A DNA stretch of 64,000 nt from Verrucomicrobium spinosum DSM 4136 = JCM 18804 (GCF_000172155.1 NZ_ABIZ01000001.1:62001-126000); one strand, 5' to 3'; counted from the first letter of the stretch, positions 35,510-44,919 are shown. Translations and numbers: made by a program. Notes: generated from the letters alone by a model not told the origin.

Positions 35510-36034
35510 ATGCCCATCTACGAGTTTTACTGCCCGGATAATCACACCGTGTACCAGTTTCTGGCACGCAGTCTGTCCTACCGGGAAAAAACACCCCGTT
35601 GCCCGGAAGATCCGTCCTTCCGGATGGAAAAACGCATTTCCCGGTTTGCCTTCCTGCGGGGGGCGAAGGAGGACGCGGGGGATGATCCCTTCGCGGGCAT
35701 GGATGACGCCAAGATGGAGTCCTTCATGGCGGAGATGGAGCGTGACATGGCGGGGATGGACGAAAGCAATCCCGATCCGCGGCAGCTGGGCCACTTCATG
35801 CGGAAAATGACGGACGTCATGGGGGATAAAGCGCCGCCGGAGATGCGGGAGATGATCCGTCGGCTGGAAGCAGGCGAGGATCCGGAGAAACTGGAAGCAG
35901 AATTTGGCGGGCCGGAGGGGGAGGGGGCCGATGGAGCGGACTTCTTCACCCAGACCGTGAAGCGCCTGCGCAGCGGCCTGCAAGCTCCCAAGCGGGACCG
36001 GAAACTGTACGACATGAGCGACTGGATCCCCTGA
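35510..36034 (+). CDS. FmdB-type zinc-ribbon-related protein
   Basis: 174 residues from the ATG at 35510 (MPIYEFYCPDNHTVYQF). The start resembles the FmdB regulatory zinc ribbon (MPxYEYxC), with single cysteines at CPDNH and PRCPED in place of two full CxxC knuckles, so metal binding is doubtful. The remainder is acidic and Met-rich (MDDAKMESFMAEMERDM, MTDVMGDKAPPEMREMIRRL) and likely helical. Closely related proteins are common in Verrucomicrobia, but I know of no function. It is divergent from gluQ, with 129 bases between starts. Confidence 0.75.
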   Translation: MPIYEFYCPDNHTVYQFLARSLSYREKTPRCPEDPSFRMEKRISRFAFLRGAKEDAGDDPFAGMDDAKMESFMAEMERDMAGMDESNPDPRQLGHFMRKMTDVMGDKAPPEMREMIRRLEAGEDPEKLEAEFGGPEGEGADGADFFTQTVKRLRSGLQAPKRDRKLYDMSDWIP

Positions 36035-36180
36035 TACCAAAGCGTCCCGCCACACCTATCCGATTGGCTAGCCTCCCCGTTTCCTGGTTGAGGGATGCCT
36101 GCGAATCTGCTCCATGAGAGTCGTTGGCAAGACTATTCGACATTTTTGCAAGACATTGAGACATTTGAGGACGCTGGTGC

Positions 36181-37185
36181 ATGGGAACTGCTCAAGAAAC
36201 TACACTTCCTCCCAGCATGTCCCCGGGCTCCGTCAAAATGGCACACGGTCATCCGTTCGACCCTACCCATGGGTACAAGCTGGATGATCTGCTGAAGGTG
36301 GGTGCCCCGGAAGAGGCTGGAGATTTCGCCGACTTCTGGCTGGCCCGTCGTGCCGAAGCGCTGGCCTGTGATCCGCGAGCCCGGTTGCGGGACACGGGTG
36401 AGGTGAATCAGGGCTGGCGGGTGCTGGATCTCTCCTACATCTCCACAGGAGGCACACGCATTCAGGGCTGGGCTCTGGTGCCGGAGTCAGGCCGGGTTGT
36501 TCGTGGTCTGGTGGTGGGCCACGGCTACGGAGGCCGGAGCGAGCCGGACTACGAGCTCCCGGTGGATGATGCGGTGATCTTTTTCCCCTGTGCGCGGGGG
36601 TTGGGACGGAGCTGGCATCCGTCCATCTCCGATCAGCCGCACTGGCATGTGCTCCATGAGATTGAGAACCGCAGCCGCTATGTGCTGGGCGGTTGTGTGG
36701 ATGACCTCTGGCTGGCCGTGTCTGCCATGCTGGCCCTCTTTCCCCAGGTGGCGGGCCGCATTGGCTACATGGGCATCAGCTTTGGCGGCGGGGTGGGGAC
36801 CATGGCCGTCGCTTGGGAGGATCGCGTGCAGCGCGCTCATTACAACGTGCCCACCTTTGGTAATCAGCCGCTGCGCATGAAGCTGGCCACGATTGGCAGT
36901 GCGGCCAGTGTGCAGCAGCACGTGAAGCGCCGCCCGGAGACGATGGACGTGCTGCGATACTTCGACGCTTCTGTGGCTGCCCGGCATGTGAAGGTGCCCG
37001 TGCATGCGGCGTGCGCTGTGTTCGATCCCGCGGTGGCCCCCGCGGGACAGTTTTCCATCTTCAACGCCCTGCCGGGAGTCAAGCAGCTCTTCGTGTTGGA
37101 GGCGGGGCACCACCCGCATCCGGGGCAGGCAGAGGAGGATGCCCGCTTGAGGCGGGAACTTCACATTTTTTTTGCGGCATTGTGA
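36181..37185 (+). CDS. Acetyl-xylan-esterase-family alpha/beta hydrolase
   Basis: 334 residues from the ATG at 36181; in-frame ATGs at about 36217 and 36238 (MAHGHPFDPTHGYKLDD) could be the true start. The sequence fits the AXE1/cephalosporin-C deacetylase family: an N-terminal FWLARRAEAL-type helix, GWALVPESG and GLVVGHGYGGRSE. The nucleophile elbow is YMGISFGGGVGTM (GxSxGG), the Asp is in CAVFDPAVAP, and the His is in LEAGHHPHPG. Such enzymes remove acetyl groups from xylan oligomers and other substrates. No signal peptide is evident, so it probably acts in the cytoplasm. The next hydrolase follows after 45 bases. Confidence 0.88.
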   Translation: MGTAQETTLPPSMSPGSVKMAHGHPFDPTHGYKLDDLLKVGAPEEAGDFADFWLARRAEALACDPRARLRDTGEVNQGWRVLDLSYISTGGTRIQGWALVPESGRVVRGLVVGHGYGGRSEPDYELPVDDAVIFFPCARGLGRSWHPSISDQPHWHVLHEIENRSRYVLGGCVDDLWLAVSAMLALFPQVAGRIGYMGISFGGGVGTMAVAWEDRVQRAHYNVPTFGNQPLRMKLATIGSAASVQQHVKRRPETMDVLRYFDASVAARHVKVPVHAACAVFDPAVAPAGQFSIFNALPGVKQLFVLEAGHHPHPGQAEEDARLRRELHIFFAAL

Positions 37186-37230
37186 CGCAAATCGGGGACG
37201 GTGGCGGCACTTTCTGCTGTCAGATTCCTC

Positions 37231-37959
37231 ATGAATCGCGAGTATCACAAGTGGTGGAGCTGGCGGCTGAGCCGCGAGATGGAGCTCCTTGTGATTGGTC
37301 ATGCCGGTGCCAAGGTGCTGGTCTTCCCCACGCGTGAGGGGCGCTTCTACGAGTACGAGGATCTGCGCATCCCCCTTATGCTACAGGAAAAGATCGCAGC
37401 CGGGCAGCTCCAGTTTTTCTGTGTGGATGGGATCTACGGGGAGAGTCTCTACTGCCCGTGGGCCCATCCGGAGGACCGGATCCGGCGGCATGCACAGTAC
37501 GAGGAATACATCCTGCATGAGGTGTTTCCCTTCATGAACGCCCGCAATCCCGACCCCTGCGTCATTGCTCATGGCTGCAGTTTGGGGGCCTATCAGGCGG
37601 CCAACATCGCCTTCCGCCATCCGCACCTTTTCAAAAAGCTCGCCGCCTTCTCCGGCAGGTATGACCTCACGTTGAATGTGGAGCACTTCAGCAATCTGTT
37701 TTCCGGCTACTACAGCGACAGCGTGCATGAGCATACCCCCACGCACTTCCTCCCCAAGGTGGAGTGCCCGCGCCAGCTCACCCGGTTGCGGGAGATGGAC
37801 ATCGTGCTGACCATCGGGAAGGAAGACCCCTTCCGGGAGAACAACGAGCTGCTCAGCTCCATCCTCCAGCGCAAGGGCATCTCGCACCAGATCCACTTCT
37901 GGGAAGACCGCGCTCACAGCGGCTACTACTGGCGGCGCATGGCGCAGATCTATGTGTGA
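37231..37959 (+). CDS. Esterase-D-like alpha/beta hydrolase
   Basis: 242 residues from the ATG at 37231 (MNREYHKWWSWRLSREMEL); a GTG ten codons upstream is possible. The fold resembles the putative-esterase family. The nucleophile loop is IAHGCSLGAYQAANIA, the acid is in LTIGKEDPFREN, and the base is in WEDRAHSGYYWRRM. Related single-domain proteins in Proteobacteria and Verrucomicrobia are annotated only as esterases. The pairing with an acetyl-xylan-esterase-like gene suggests a shared ester substrate, which is inference. Confidence 0.82.
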   Translation: MNREYHKWWSWRLSREMELLVIGHAGAKVLVFPTREGRFYEYEDLRIPLMLQEKIAAGQLQFFCVDGIYGESLYCPWAHPEDRIRRHAQYEEYILHEVFPFMNARNPDPCVIAHGCSLGAYQAANIAFRHPHLFKKLAAFSGRYDLTLNVEHFSNLFSGYYSDSVHEHTPTHFLPKVECPRQLTRLREMDIVLTIGKEDPFRENNELLSSILQRKGISHQIHFWEDRAHSGYYWRRMAQIYV

Positions 37960-38138
37960 GGAGACGGGGTGGGGCTCTTTTCACAGATCTTCGGGGGAGG
38001 ATGTTCCCTATGACCTGGGGTGATCGCCCTGCCGCGTCTGGGCCCTGTGTTGGACCGCTTTCGATGGCTTTTGCGCACCCGTTTTTATTCGGCGCAAAGT
38101 AACCCTTTGGAACGATGTAGCGGGAGGTTTATACTTGT

Positions 38139-38144
38139 TATAAT
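38139..38144 (+). promoter_or_regulatory. Possible -10 element for the hybrid histidine kinase gene
   Basis: A perfect TATAAT lies 35 bases before the kinase start, in an AT-rich patch that is unusual for this window. The matching -35 is weak: GTAGCG at 16-base spacing. Only the -10 is convincing. Confidence 0.4.
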
Positions 38145-38179
38145 TTTCAGACGGATGTAATCTGTCAGACTCTCTCTCA

Positions 38180-41110
38180 ATGTTAGAACCCCATGCCCCA
38201 AGTGGTGCTCCACCTTCGCGATTGTCGAAGGTGGTGATGCTCTCCGCAGTCTTGTTGTCGCTGGCGGCTTATGGGATCAGCCAGACGGGGGTCAGCGTGG
38301 GGGTGATGCGGTTCCTGGACAACTTTCACTGGACGCTGTGCTACCTGGTGGCCGCCTGGCTGGGCTGGCAGGGGATGAAGACGGCTGTTTCTCCGGAGGA
38401 GAAGAGTGTGCGTCGCTGGTTCGCCTGGGGCCTGCTGGTCAATGCCGGTGGGCAGATCATCTGGGACCTCCAGGTGGTGACGGGGTGGAACCCGTTTCCC
38501 GCACCTGCGGACGTACTTTATTCTGCACTGGGGCCATGCTGCGCTGTAGGACTCTGGCAGTGCCTGCGGGCCAATACTTCCAAACCCGAACTCCGGGTGG
38601 CCACCCTGGACGCGGCGGCGCTCGGGGTCGGGGCCACGGCATTCGTCCTTACGCTCTATCTGCCCAGCCAGGGGGAGATGGGGCCGGTGCCGCTGCTCCT
38701 GCTGGTGGCTTACCCGGCGACGCTGCTGGGCGCACTGTGGGTTGGCGTGGTTCTAGCCCTCACGCTGCGGCTGTTGCCCCGGGCTTCCTGGTTGATCTTC
38801 CTGGCGGCGCTTGCAACCACCGGGATGGTGTGGATGCAGTGGAACATCCTGCAACTGCAGGACAAGCTGGCAGACGGCACCTGGTTCAACCTGTGTTTTT
38901 CGCTCTCCATTCTCGTGCTCGGCTATGGTGCCATGACGTGGCGGGTTCAGGGACTGTTTCATTCCCGGATGGAGCGCCCGTGTGAGGTGGCGTTGCGCAT
39001 GCTGCCGCTGGTGCTGGTGATGCTGGCCGTCATCAGTGTGGTGATGGCGGAGACCTTCCGGCAGTTCTCGCCTGCGGTGCAGATCTCAGTGGACATCGCG
39101 TCCGCGCTGGCGGTGGTATTGATCATCTGGCGTCAGAATGTGATGGTCTCAGAGCGTGACCGCCGTCTCCTGGTGGAACAGCGCATGCGCGAGAGTGAGG
39201 GGCGGTACCAGTCGCTTTTTGAGTCCTCCCTGGACGGCATCTTCATCCTTAATGGGCAGAAGTTCGTGGACTGCAATGAGCGCGCCCTCCAGCTGCTAGC
39301 CTGCGGTCGCGAAAAAATCATCGGCCGCTTGCCGCTTGATATCTCTGCGGAACGGCAGCCTGATGGCAGGCTGGCGCGGGATGTTGTGGCGGAGCATTTC
39401 AGTGTGGAGGAGAAAGGCGCCCGGCGGCCCTTCGAATGGCTTGTAAAACGTCCGGACGGCAGCCTCTTTGACGCAGAGATCAGCGTCAATGCCCTGCACG
39501 TCGGTGGCCGCACCATTGTGCAGGCTGTGGTGCGGGACATCAGTGAACGCAAGCGGGCGGAGGAGGCCCTGCGCACCAGTGAGGCGCGTTTCTCCAGCTC
39601 CTTTGAGTCCGCGGCCATTGGCATGGCCCTGGTGGGCACCGACGGCCGCTTCCTCAAGGTCAATGCCGCGCTCTGCGCCATGCTCGGCTACACGCCGGAA
39701 GAGTTGATGGAGAAGACTTTTCAGGAAATAACCCATCCTGACAACCTCCCGGCGGACATGGCCCTGCTGCGCAAGACCCTGGCGGGCGACCGCAACAGCT
39801 ACCAGATGGAGAAGCGCTACATCCACCAGGGCGGGGCAGTGGTGTCAGCCCTGCTCTCCGTCTCCCTCGTGCGGGATGGCAAGGGCCGGCCGCTGCACTT
39901 TACCGCACAGATCCAGGATGTGACCCAGCGCAAGAAGCTGGAGGATCAGTTCCGCCAGTCGCAGAAAATGGAGGCGGTGGGCCAGCTCGCCGGCGGGGTG
40001 GCCCATGACTTCAACAACATCCTCACTGTCATTCAGGGTTATGCCTCGTTGTTGCAGTCGGGGCACATTTCTCCGGCGGACGGTGTGCGGGAGATCTCCG
40101 CCTCCGTGGAGCGTGCCTCCAGTCTGACACGGCAGCTCCTGACCTTCAGCCGGAAGCAGATCATGCAACCGCGTGAGCTGGACCTCAACGTCGTGGTGCA
40201 GAACATGATCACCCTGCTGAGGCGGACGCTGGGCGAGCACGTCACGCTGCTGGTGGAGGCGGACCCTCACCTGCCCAGCGTGATGGCGGATCAGGGCATG
40301 ATGGAGCAGATCATACTGAACCTGGCGGTGAACGCACGCGATGCCATGTGCAAAGGAGGCACGCTCACGGTGCACACGGGCTCCGCGGTCATCACAGAAG
40401 AGGAGGCCCGGTTGCATGCCGACGCGCGGGTCGGCCTGGCAGTTCTCATCAAGGTGACTGACACCGGCTATGGCATTCCGGTGGAGAATCTGACCCGCAT
40501 CTTTGAGCCTTTTTTCACTACGAAGGAAGTCAACCAGGGCACGGGCCTGGGCCTGGCCACGGTGCATGGTATTGTGCGGCAGCATGGGGGGCTGGTGCGT
40601 GTCTCCAGTCAACTGGGGGTGGGTACGGAGTTTCAGATCCTGCTGCCCGCATGTCGTGCCGCAGTGAAGGCACCTGCGAACCCTGTGGAGGCGGAGCCCA
40701 AGGCCAAGGGCGGGCATGAGACCATCCTCCTGGTGGACGATGAGCCGGCACTCCGTCTCGTCTCTAAAATGACGCTCAAGCATTTCGGCTATCATGTTCT
40801 CGAAGCTGGCTCCGGGCGCCAAGCCCTCAAAGTTGTGGAGGAACATCCCGAGCCGATCGACCTGCTTCTCACTGACATGGTGATGCCCGAGGGCATCAGC
40901 GGCAAGGACCTGGCAGACATGCTGCGCGATGCGCGACCGGACATGCGGGTGTTGTTCACCAGCGGTTACAGCGTGGAGCTCTTGAACCGCAACATTGCCC
41001 TTCCCGAGGATGTGTGGTTCCTGCCCAAACCGTTTACCACCCACAAGCTGGCCCACATGGTGCGCGAGTGTCTGAATGCGCCAGTGGGCGGGCGGGGGGA
41101 TGTAAGCTGA
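38180..41110 (+). CDS. Membrane hybrid sensor histidine kinase (7-8 TM, two PAS, receiver)
   Basis: 976 residues. The first 320 residues hold seven to eight hydrophobic helices and form a membrane sensor module. Two PAS domains follow (about 340-465 and 475-600), containing SLDGIFILNG and ESAAIGMALVGTDGRFL. The kinase core has the H-box GGVAHDFNNILTVIQGYASLL (core AHDFNNIL), N-box LNLAVNARDAM and G-boxes DTGYGIP and GTGLGLATVHGIV. A C-terminal receiver (about 855-975) has the acidic pair VDDEP and phosphoacceptor LLLTDMVMPE. The phosphate may return to its own receiver because no separate regulator is adjacent. The input signal is unknown. Confidence 0.93.
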   Translation: MLEPHAPSGAPPSRLSKVVMLSAVLLSLAAYGISQTGVSVGVMRFLDNFHWTLCYLVAAWLGWQGMKTAVSPEEKSVRRWFAWGLLVNAGGQIIWDLQVVTGWNPFPAPADVLYSALGPCCAVGLWQCLRANTSKPELRVATLDAAALGVGATAFVLTLYLPSQGEMGPVPLLLLVAYPATLLGALWVGVVLALTLRLLPRASWLIFLAALATTGMVWMQWNILQLQDKLADGTWFNLCFSLSILVLGYGAMTWRVQGLFHSRMERPCEVALRMLPLVLVMLAVISVVMAETFRQFSPAVQISVDIASALAVVLIIWRQNVMVSERDRRLLVEQRMRESEGRYQSLFESSLDGIFILNGQKFVDCNERALQLLACGREKIIGRLPLDISAERQPDGRLARDVVAEHFSVEEKGARRPFEWLVKRPDGSLFDAEISVNALHVGGRTIVQAVVRDISERKRAEEALRTSEARFSSSFESAAIGMALVGTDGRFLKVNAALCAMLGYTPEELMEKTFQEITHPDNLPADMALLRKTLAGDRNSYQMEKRYIHQGGAVVSALLSVSLVRDGKGRPLHFTAQIQDVTQRKKLEDQFRQSQKMEAVGQLAGGVAHDFNNILTVIQGYASLLQSGHISPADGVREISASVERASSLTRQLLTFSRKQIMQPRELDLNVVVQNMITLLRRTLGEHVTLLVEADPHLPSVMADQGMMEQIILNLAVNARDAMCKGGTLTVHTGSAVITEEEARLHADARVGLAVLIKVTDTGYGIPVENLTRIFEPFFTTKEVNQGTGLGLATVHGIVRQHGGLVRVSSQLGVGTEFQILLPACRAAVKAPANPVEAEPKAKGGHETILLVDDEPALRLVSKMTLKHFGYHVLEAGSGRQALKVVEEHPEPIDLLLTDMVMPEGISGKDLADMLRDARPDMRVLFTSGYSVELLNRNIALPEDVWFLPKPFTTHKLAHMVRECLNAPVGGRGDVS

Positions 41111-41206
41111 AATGTAGTGCCAGGCTTTAGCCTGGCATGGGTTGATGGGGGCAGTGCGACTGACGAGCTGAAGCTCTGGACGACTCTGCTCCGCCCCAGA
41201 GCGGCT
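41111..41206. repeat. Palindromic intergenic element between convergent genes
   Basis: A 20-base palindrome at 41118-41137 pairs TGCCAGGCT with AGCCTGGCA around TT. Further inward is GAGCTGAAGCTC (41165-41176), and an outer pair GGGTTGA (41140) / TCAACCC (41208) brackets the block and runs into the nadR stop codon. It may terminate transcription from both sides, though it lacks a T-tract. A related GAGCTAAAGCTC string is at about 61256. Confidence 0.65.
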
Positions 41207-42250
41207 TCAACCCACTATCGGCAACCGCTCCAGGCACGTCCCCACCTGCCGCATCCGCTCCTGCACATCTCCCTGCACCTCCACCCACGTTGCCCCCATG
41301 GCGGAGAGTTGTTCCTCGTACCAGTCGTGCTGTTGCTGCCGGAACGCCTGGTCCCGGCGGGTGCCGTCCTGGTCGAAGGGGATGTCCGGGGCACAGAGCA
41401 CGAACACGTCGTACTTCCGCTTTGCCAGGGCCCACAGGTCGGGTTCGGCCCTGCCGTGATCTTCCAGACAGTAGAACAAGGTGGTCAGCGGCGAGGTGTC
41501 GCAGAACAAATAGCGGTTCGCCCGGCCGGCGGTCTCTTCTTCCCGGGCCACCTGCACTTCGCCGATGTGCAGCAGGTCCTCATACGACAGGTGCCCGCCC
41601 TGGTTCACCCAGAGCTCCCGACCGTACTCCGCCACATGCAGCGTGTCGTGCTTTTGCGCCAGTGCGGTGGCCAGGGTGCTCTTCCCCGATGACTCTCCGC
41701 CCAGCAGGCAGATGCGTTTTACAAAGGAGGCATAAACCACGGGGGACAACCACTGCCGCAGGCCATGGGGATCTGCCCGCAGGGCGGTGCCGCTCACGGG
41801 CAGGACGCTGCGACCTGGATCCACCGGCACGTGAACCACCTCGCGATGCCCGGCATCGTATTCGCGAAAATAACGCTTGAGCTCCGCCGCGAAGCCGTCG
41901 CCATAGCTTTCGCTGGTGAACACGGCGTCCACGGTGGTGCGCAGCACCTCACGGCACACCTGGCCGACAAACCGGCGGTGCCGTGATTCATCGGGATCGT
42001 CATTGGGCGGCGGCACCAGCCCCCAGGGGTGGTCCGCTCCCAGCACGATGCGGGTGGTTTCTGGAAACAAACTCCCCAGCCACGCGGCCCGCTTCTCCGG
42101 CTCGCAACCGGGAAACTCCGGCACGGTATAGCTCAGCACCACGACGTTTTCGCATTCCTCCAGGGCACGGCGGATCACGGCCTCATGACCCTTGTGCAGC
42201 GGGCAGAACTTGCCCACTACGAGACCATGCTGAAAGCGGTGCGTGATCAT
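41207..42250 (-). CDS. nadR: NadR: NMN adenylyltransferase / ribosylnicotinamide kinase
   Basis: 347 residues from the ATG at 42250. The nucleotidyltransferase domain (about 1-165) begins MITHRFQHGLVVGKFCPLHKGH, whose core HKGH is the (T/H)xGH active-site motif. The kinase domain (about 170-347) has the P-loop LLGGESSGKSTLA. The usual N-terminal DNA-binding repressor domain of enteric NadR is absent, so this is the two-domain enzyme form. It phosphorylates nicotinamide riboside and adenylates NMN to NAD in the cytoplasm. It overlaps pnuC by four bases (ATGA), the classical uptake-and-salvage pair, and ends the eight-gene unit. Confidence 0.93.
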   Translation of the reverse strand: MITHRFQHGLVVGKFCPLHKGHEAVIRRALEECENVVVLSYTVPEFPGCEPEKRAAWLGSLFPETTRIVLGADHPWGLVPPPNDDPDESRHRRFVGQVCREVLRTTVDAVFTSESYGDGFAAELKRYFREYDAGHREVVHVPVDPGRSVLPVSGTALRADPHGLRQWLSPVVYASFVKRICLLGGESSGKSTLATALAQKHDTLHVAEYGRELWVNQGGHLSYEDLLHIGEVQVAREEETAGRANRYLFCDTSPLTTLFYCLEDHGRAEPDLWALAKRKYDVFVLCAPDIPFDQDGTRRDQAFRQQQHDWYEEQLSAMGATWVEVQGDVQERMRQVGTCLERLPIVG

Positions 42251-42879
42251 GCGATAGCAGAGGCGGAGCCGTCCTCTGGAGTGGAGGCCGCTGCGGTGGC
42301 TTGTTGCCCCCGCAGCAGGCGATGCCAGTGCCGCAGGGAAATCACGGCATTGATCCAGAAGGCGAAGTACAGCCCTGCGGTGACATAGAGGCCGCGACTG
42401 GCAAAGAGCGGCACGGAGATCGTGTTCACCACCAGCCAGCACCACCAGTTCTCCACCCGGCGGCCCACCAGGAGGAACTGGGCCACCACGCTGAAGGTCA
42501 GCACAGTGGAGTCCCAGTAGGGGGCATAGGCATCGGTGTAGTGGTGCAGCATGAGCCCGTAGGCCCCCGCCACGGCCAGGGCCGCCATCACCAGCACCAG
42601 ACCCATCATGGGCGGCGTGTGGCGGATCGGCAGCCCGGTTTGCGCCTGACCCTTGCTGCCACCGCGCAGCCAGCGCCACCAGCCCAGGGCACTGGCGGCG
42701 ATGAAGAAGAACTGCAATGCCACATCGGCATACAGCCTCGCGTCATAGAACACCTGGGCAAACAGCGCGCAGCCCAGGATGCCCGTCCACCACGTGTGCA
42801 CGCTGTTGCGTCCTGCCAGCAGGATGGACAGGGCGTTGACGGTGTTGGCGGCGATTTCCAGGATCAGATCCAGCTTCAT
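42247..42879 (-). CDS. pnuC: PnuC-family nicotinamide riboside transporter
   Basis: 210 residues with six to seven hydrophobic helices. The PnuC signatures are visible: ANTVNALSILLAGRNSVHTWW near the N terminus (core LLAGRNSVHTWW), DARLYADVALQFFFIAASALGWW in the middle, and NWWCWLVVNTISVPLFASRGL toward the C terminus. PnuC moves nicotinamide riboside across the inner membrane by facilitated diffusion, trapped by phosphorylation by NadR. It overlaps both neighbours by four bases: the PaaK-like ligase upstream (42876-42879) and nadR downstream (42247-42250). Confidence 0.93.
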   Translation of the reverse strand: MKLDLILEIAANTVNALSILLAGRNSVHTWWTGILGCALFAQVFYDARLYADVALQFFFIAASALGWWRWLRGGSKGQAQTGLPIRHTPPMMGLVLVMAALAVAGAYGLMLHHYTDAYAPYWDSTVLTFSVVAQFLLVGRRVENWWCWLVVNTISVPLFASRGLYVTAGLYFAFWINAVISLRHWHRLLRGQQATAAASTPEDGSASAIA

Positions 42880-44237
42880 GTGGTGGCAGGATCGGTGAGA
42901 TCCGAGGTGTATTGGATGACCTTGCCATCCAGGAAGGCTTGTTGTTCAACATGGACACGCAGGCCGTCGCCAAGGAGCAATTGCAGGACCTGCCGCAGGT
43001 CGGTGTTCAGAGAGTCCATGCCCGCATGACGGAACGTCACCGTGCCGTCCGCTGCTTGATGCATGGTCCATTGGGGCAGGGCCAGGGGGCGCAGGGCGTG
43101 GGTGATCTCGATGTTGTTGATCCACGAACCCGAGGTGGTTCGATACCTCACAGGTGGCCTGCCCTGCAGGCCCACCAGCACCGGCTCCGGGCCGCTGAAG
43201 TCCAGCGCCGCGTGATCGCCGGTGCGATATCTCAGCAGCGGCAGACAGAAGTTGAAGCCGCCTGTCAGCGTCACCTCGCCGCGCTCGCCGGGGGGCAGCG
43301 GGCGGTCTTCGTCATCCAGGATCTCCACATACATGCGGGGTTGCAGCAGCACATGCCCGCCTGCGGCGGGATCTGCCACGGCGATGGGACCTGCCTCGTT
43401 CATGGAGTACAGGTCCAGCACCGGGCACTGGAAGCGTTCCTCCAGCCGCTGGCGCAGCCCGGGCAGCAGCGTCATGGAGGTGCTCAGGAGCGCCCTCGGT
43501 CGCCAGGTGACGGGCAGGGTGAGGAGCCCGGCAAAGGAGATGGGATCGCCCGTGTACACTTCCGCCTTCAGGTCATCCAGATACTTCGCCCGGTCCTCGG
43601 GATCGCGCCAGTCGTCCGGGTGCAGGTTGATCTTGGCCAGCCCCGCCTCATTCATCGTGGGCGTCACGGAGACATAGGTGAAGCACTTCTTCTGGTGACC
43701 GATCAGCACCACCCCCACCTCGCCCGCGCCCGCCAGGAGCGTGATGCCGAAGCGGCGCAGCGCCCGCTTGTGAAAGGCCAGGTACGAGGCCGCGACCACG
43801 GGGTGGGAGGCCAGCAGCAGGGGATGCCCGCTCGTACCGCTGGTGCGGAAGTTGATCATCCGCTCCACCGGCACGCTGTCCGGCACGAAGGCGGCGATGT
43901 CCCGGCTCAGGTCTGCGCGGGAGAGGGAGGGAATGTCCTCGAACCTCGCGGGTGGCGCACCTTGCCTGCGGTAGTGCGGCACATCGGCATAGGTGCTGGC
44001 GGTGAACTCCTCCAACCAGCGGGGCGGTTCCCCTGCACGCCAGTCGATGGCGGCCGCGGCCACCTCGCTTTCAAAGGACCGCACGTGCGCCACCTCCTCG
44101 GGCAGGAGACGGTTGCCGCTTTCATTGCGGTAGAGAGGGCCATGCGGGTGCTCTTTCAGAAAGCTCAGCAGGCGCTGCCCCGTCGGCGTCAGGGTGGGGT
44201 AGCGGTCCAGGTCGGTGGGCTGGGGATCGGCGTCCAT
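42876..44237 (-). CDS. Phenylacetate-CoA-ligase-like AMP-forming enzyme
   Basis: 453 residues. The adenylate-forming fold of the PaaK subgroup is seen: the P-loop-like MINFRTSGTSGHPLLL, the aromatic motif DLYSMNEAGPIAV, and the hinge region LLRYRTGDHAALDF. Helical sequence at the N terminus (VPHYRRQGAPPARFEDIPSLSR, core PPARFEDIPSLSR) matches the start of PaaK-type enzymes. Members activate carboxylic acids as acyl-AMP, then form CoA thioesters or amides. The substrate is unknown. It begins 9 bases after the small unknown gene and overlaps pnuC by four bases, so it is locked in the operon. A link to peptide modification is possible but unproven. Confidence 0.85.
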   Translation of the reverse strand: MDADPQPTDLDRYPTLTPTGQRLLSFLKEHPHGPLYRNESGNRLLPEEVAHVRSFESEVAAAAIDWRAGEPPRWLEEFTASTYADVPHYRRQGAPPARFEDIPSLSRADLSRDIAAFVPDSVPVERMINFRTSGTSGHPLLLASHPVVAASYLAFHKRALRRFGITLLAGAGEVGVVLIGHQKKCFTYVSVTPTMNEAGLAKINLHPDDWRDPEDRAKYLDDLKAEVYTGDPISFAGLLTLPVTWRPRALLSTSMTLLPGLRQRLEERFQCPVLDLYSMNEAGPIAVADPAAGGHVLLQPRMYVEILDDEDRPLPPGERGEVTLTGGFNFCLPLLRYRTGDHAALDFSGPEPVLVGLQGRPPVRYRTTSGSWINNIEITHALRPLALPQWTMHQAADGTVTFRHAGMDSLNTDLRQVLQLLLGDGLRVHVEQQAFLDGKVIQYTSDLTDPATT

Positions 44238-44246
44238 GCGGAGAAT

Positions 44247-44831
44247 TTATTCGCGGGTGTATTTGTCGGCCGATTCCTCCGCTGCCTTCTTCGCCAGCGC
44301 CTCGCGGATGGCCCGGGCCCGCAGCTCGGCAGCCCGGGCGGCGGCAATGACGCGGGCCCGCTCTGTGGCGCTCAGGCTGGTAAGGCGGTCCTGAGCCTGG
44401 GCGGGCGACTCGCCCTCGGGGCGGAAGTCCAGCCGTGCCAGGGTGATGCGGGTGATTTCCTCGCTCCGATCCGGGTCGGTGAGGAAGGCGCCCGCCACTG
44501 TCTGCTCCGCCAGCTCCCGGGCCGTGCCTTCCAGCAGGGGCAGGAGTGTCCCGGCGCTGAGCTGGCGTTTGAGGAACCAATCATCCGCCGCCAGCCAGGT
44601 GAGCAGCAGGGTGACGGCCAGCCGGTTGCGGTCCTGAGAGGCGTCCTTGCCGGTAAAGGCCTCCATGTCTGGGGGCGTGGGGGCAGCACCGTGCAGCCGC
44701 AGCAGATCCGCCACCACGGAGTCCACATGCACGCGTCCCTTGGAGCCGATCTTCGGTTCATCCAGAAACTCAGCCGGCGTCTCTGCGAGCCGGTGCAGCA
44801 GGGTTTCGAGCGGGGGGCCTTCGTGGGTCAT
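44247..44831 (-). CDS. Small unknown protein of the MoxR/VWA unit
   Basis: 194 residues, not recognised. It is largely helical, with Ala/Arg/Leu-rich sequence. Notable segments are FLDEPKIGSKGRVHVDSVVADLL, TLLLTWLAADDWFLKRQLSAG and a charged C-terminal helix (ARVIAAARAAELRARAIREAL). No signal peptide, membrane helix or metal motif is seen. It lies 88 bases after the radical SAM gene and 9 bases before the PaaK-like ligase. Its position suggests an accessory or substrate-presenting subunit. Confidence 0.75.
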   Translation of the reverse strand: MTHEGPPLETLLHRLAETPAEFLDEPKIGSKGRVHVDSVVADLLRLHGAAPTPPDMEAFTGKDASQDRNRLAVTLLLTWLAADDWFLKRQLSAGTLLPLLEGTARELAEQTVAGAFLTDPDRSEEITRITLARLDFRPEGESPAQAQDRLTSLSATERARVIAAARAAELRARAIREALAKKAAEESADKYTRE

Positions 44832-44847
44832 GGGGCTGGGGCAATGA

Positions 44848-44896
44848 TAAATTATGAATTATGAATTAGAATGCGGAATGCGGAATGCGGAATGCG
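44848..44896. repeat. Heptad-period tandem repeat in the MoxR/VWA unit
   Basis: Seven consecutive 7-base units: TAAATTA, TGAATTA, TGAATTA, then GAATGCG four times without mismatch. It sits in the 88-base gap before the small unknown gene. Confidence 0.9.
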
Positions 44897-44919
44897 GGGC
44901 GGGATCAAGGCTGAACTCA

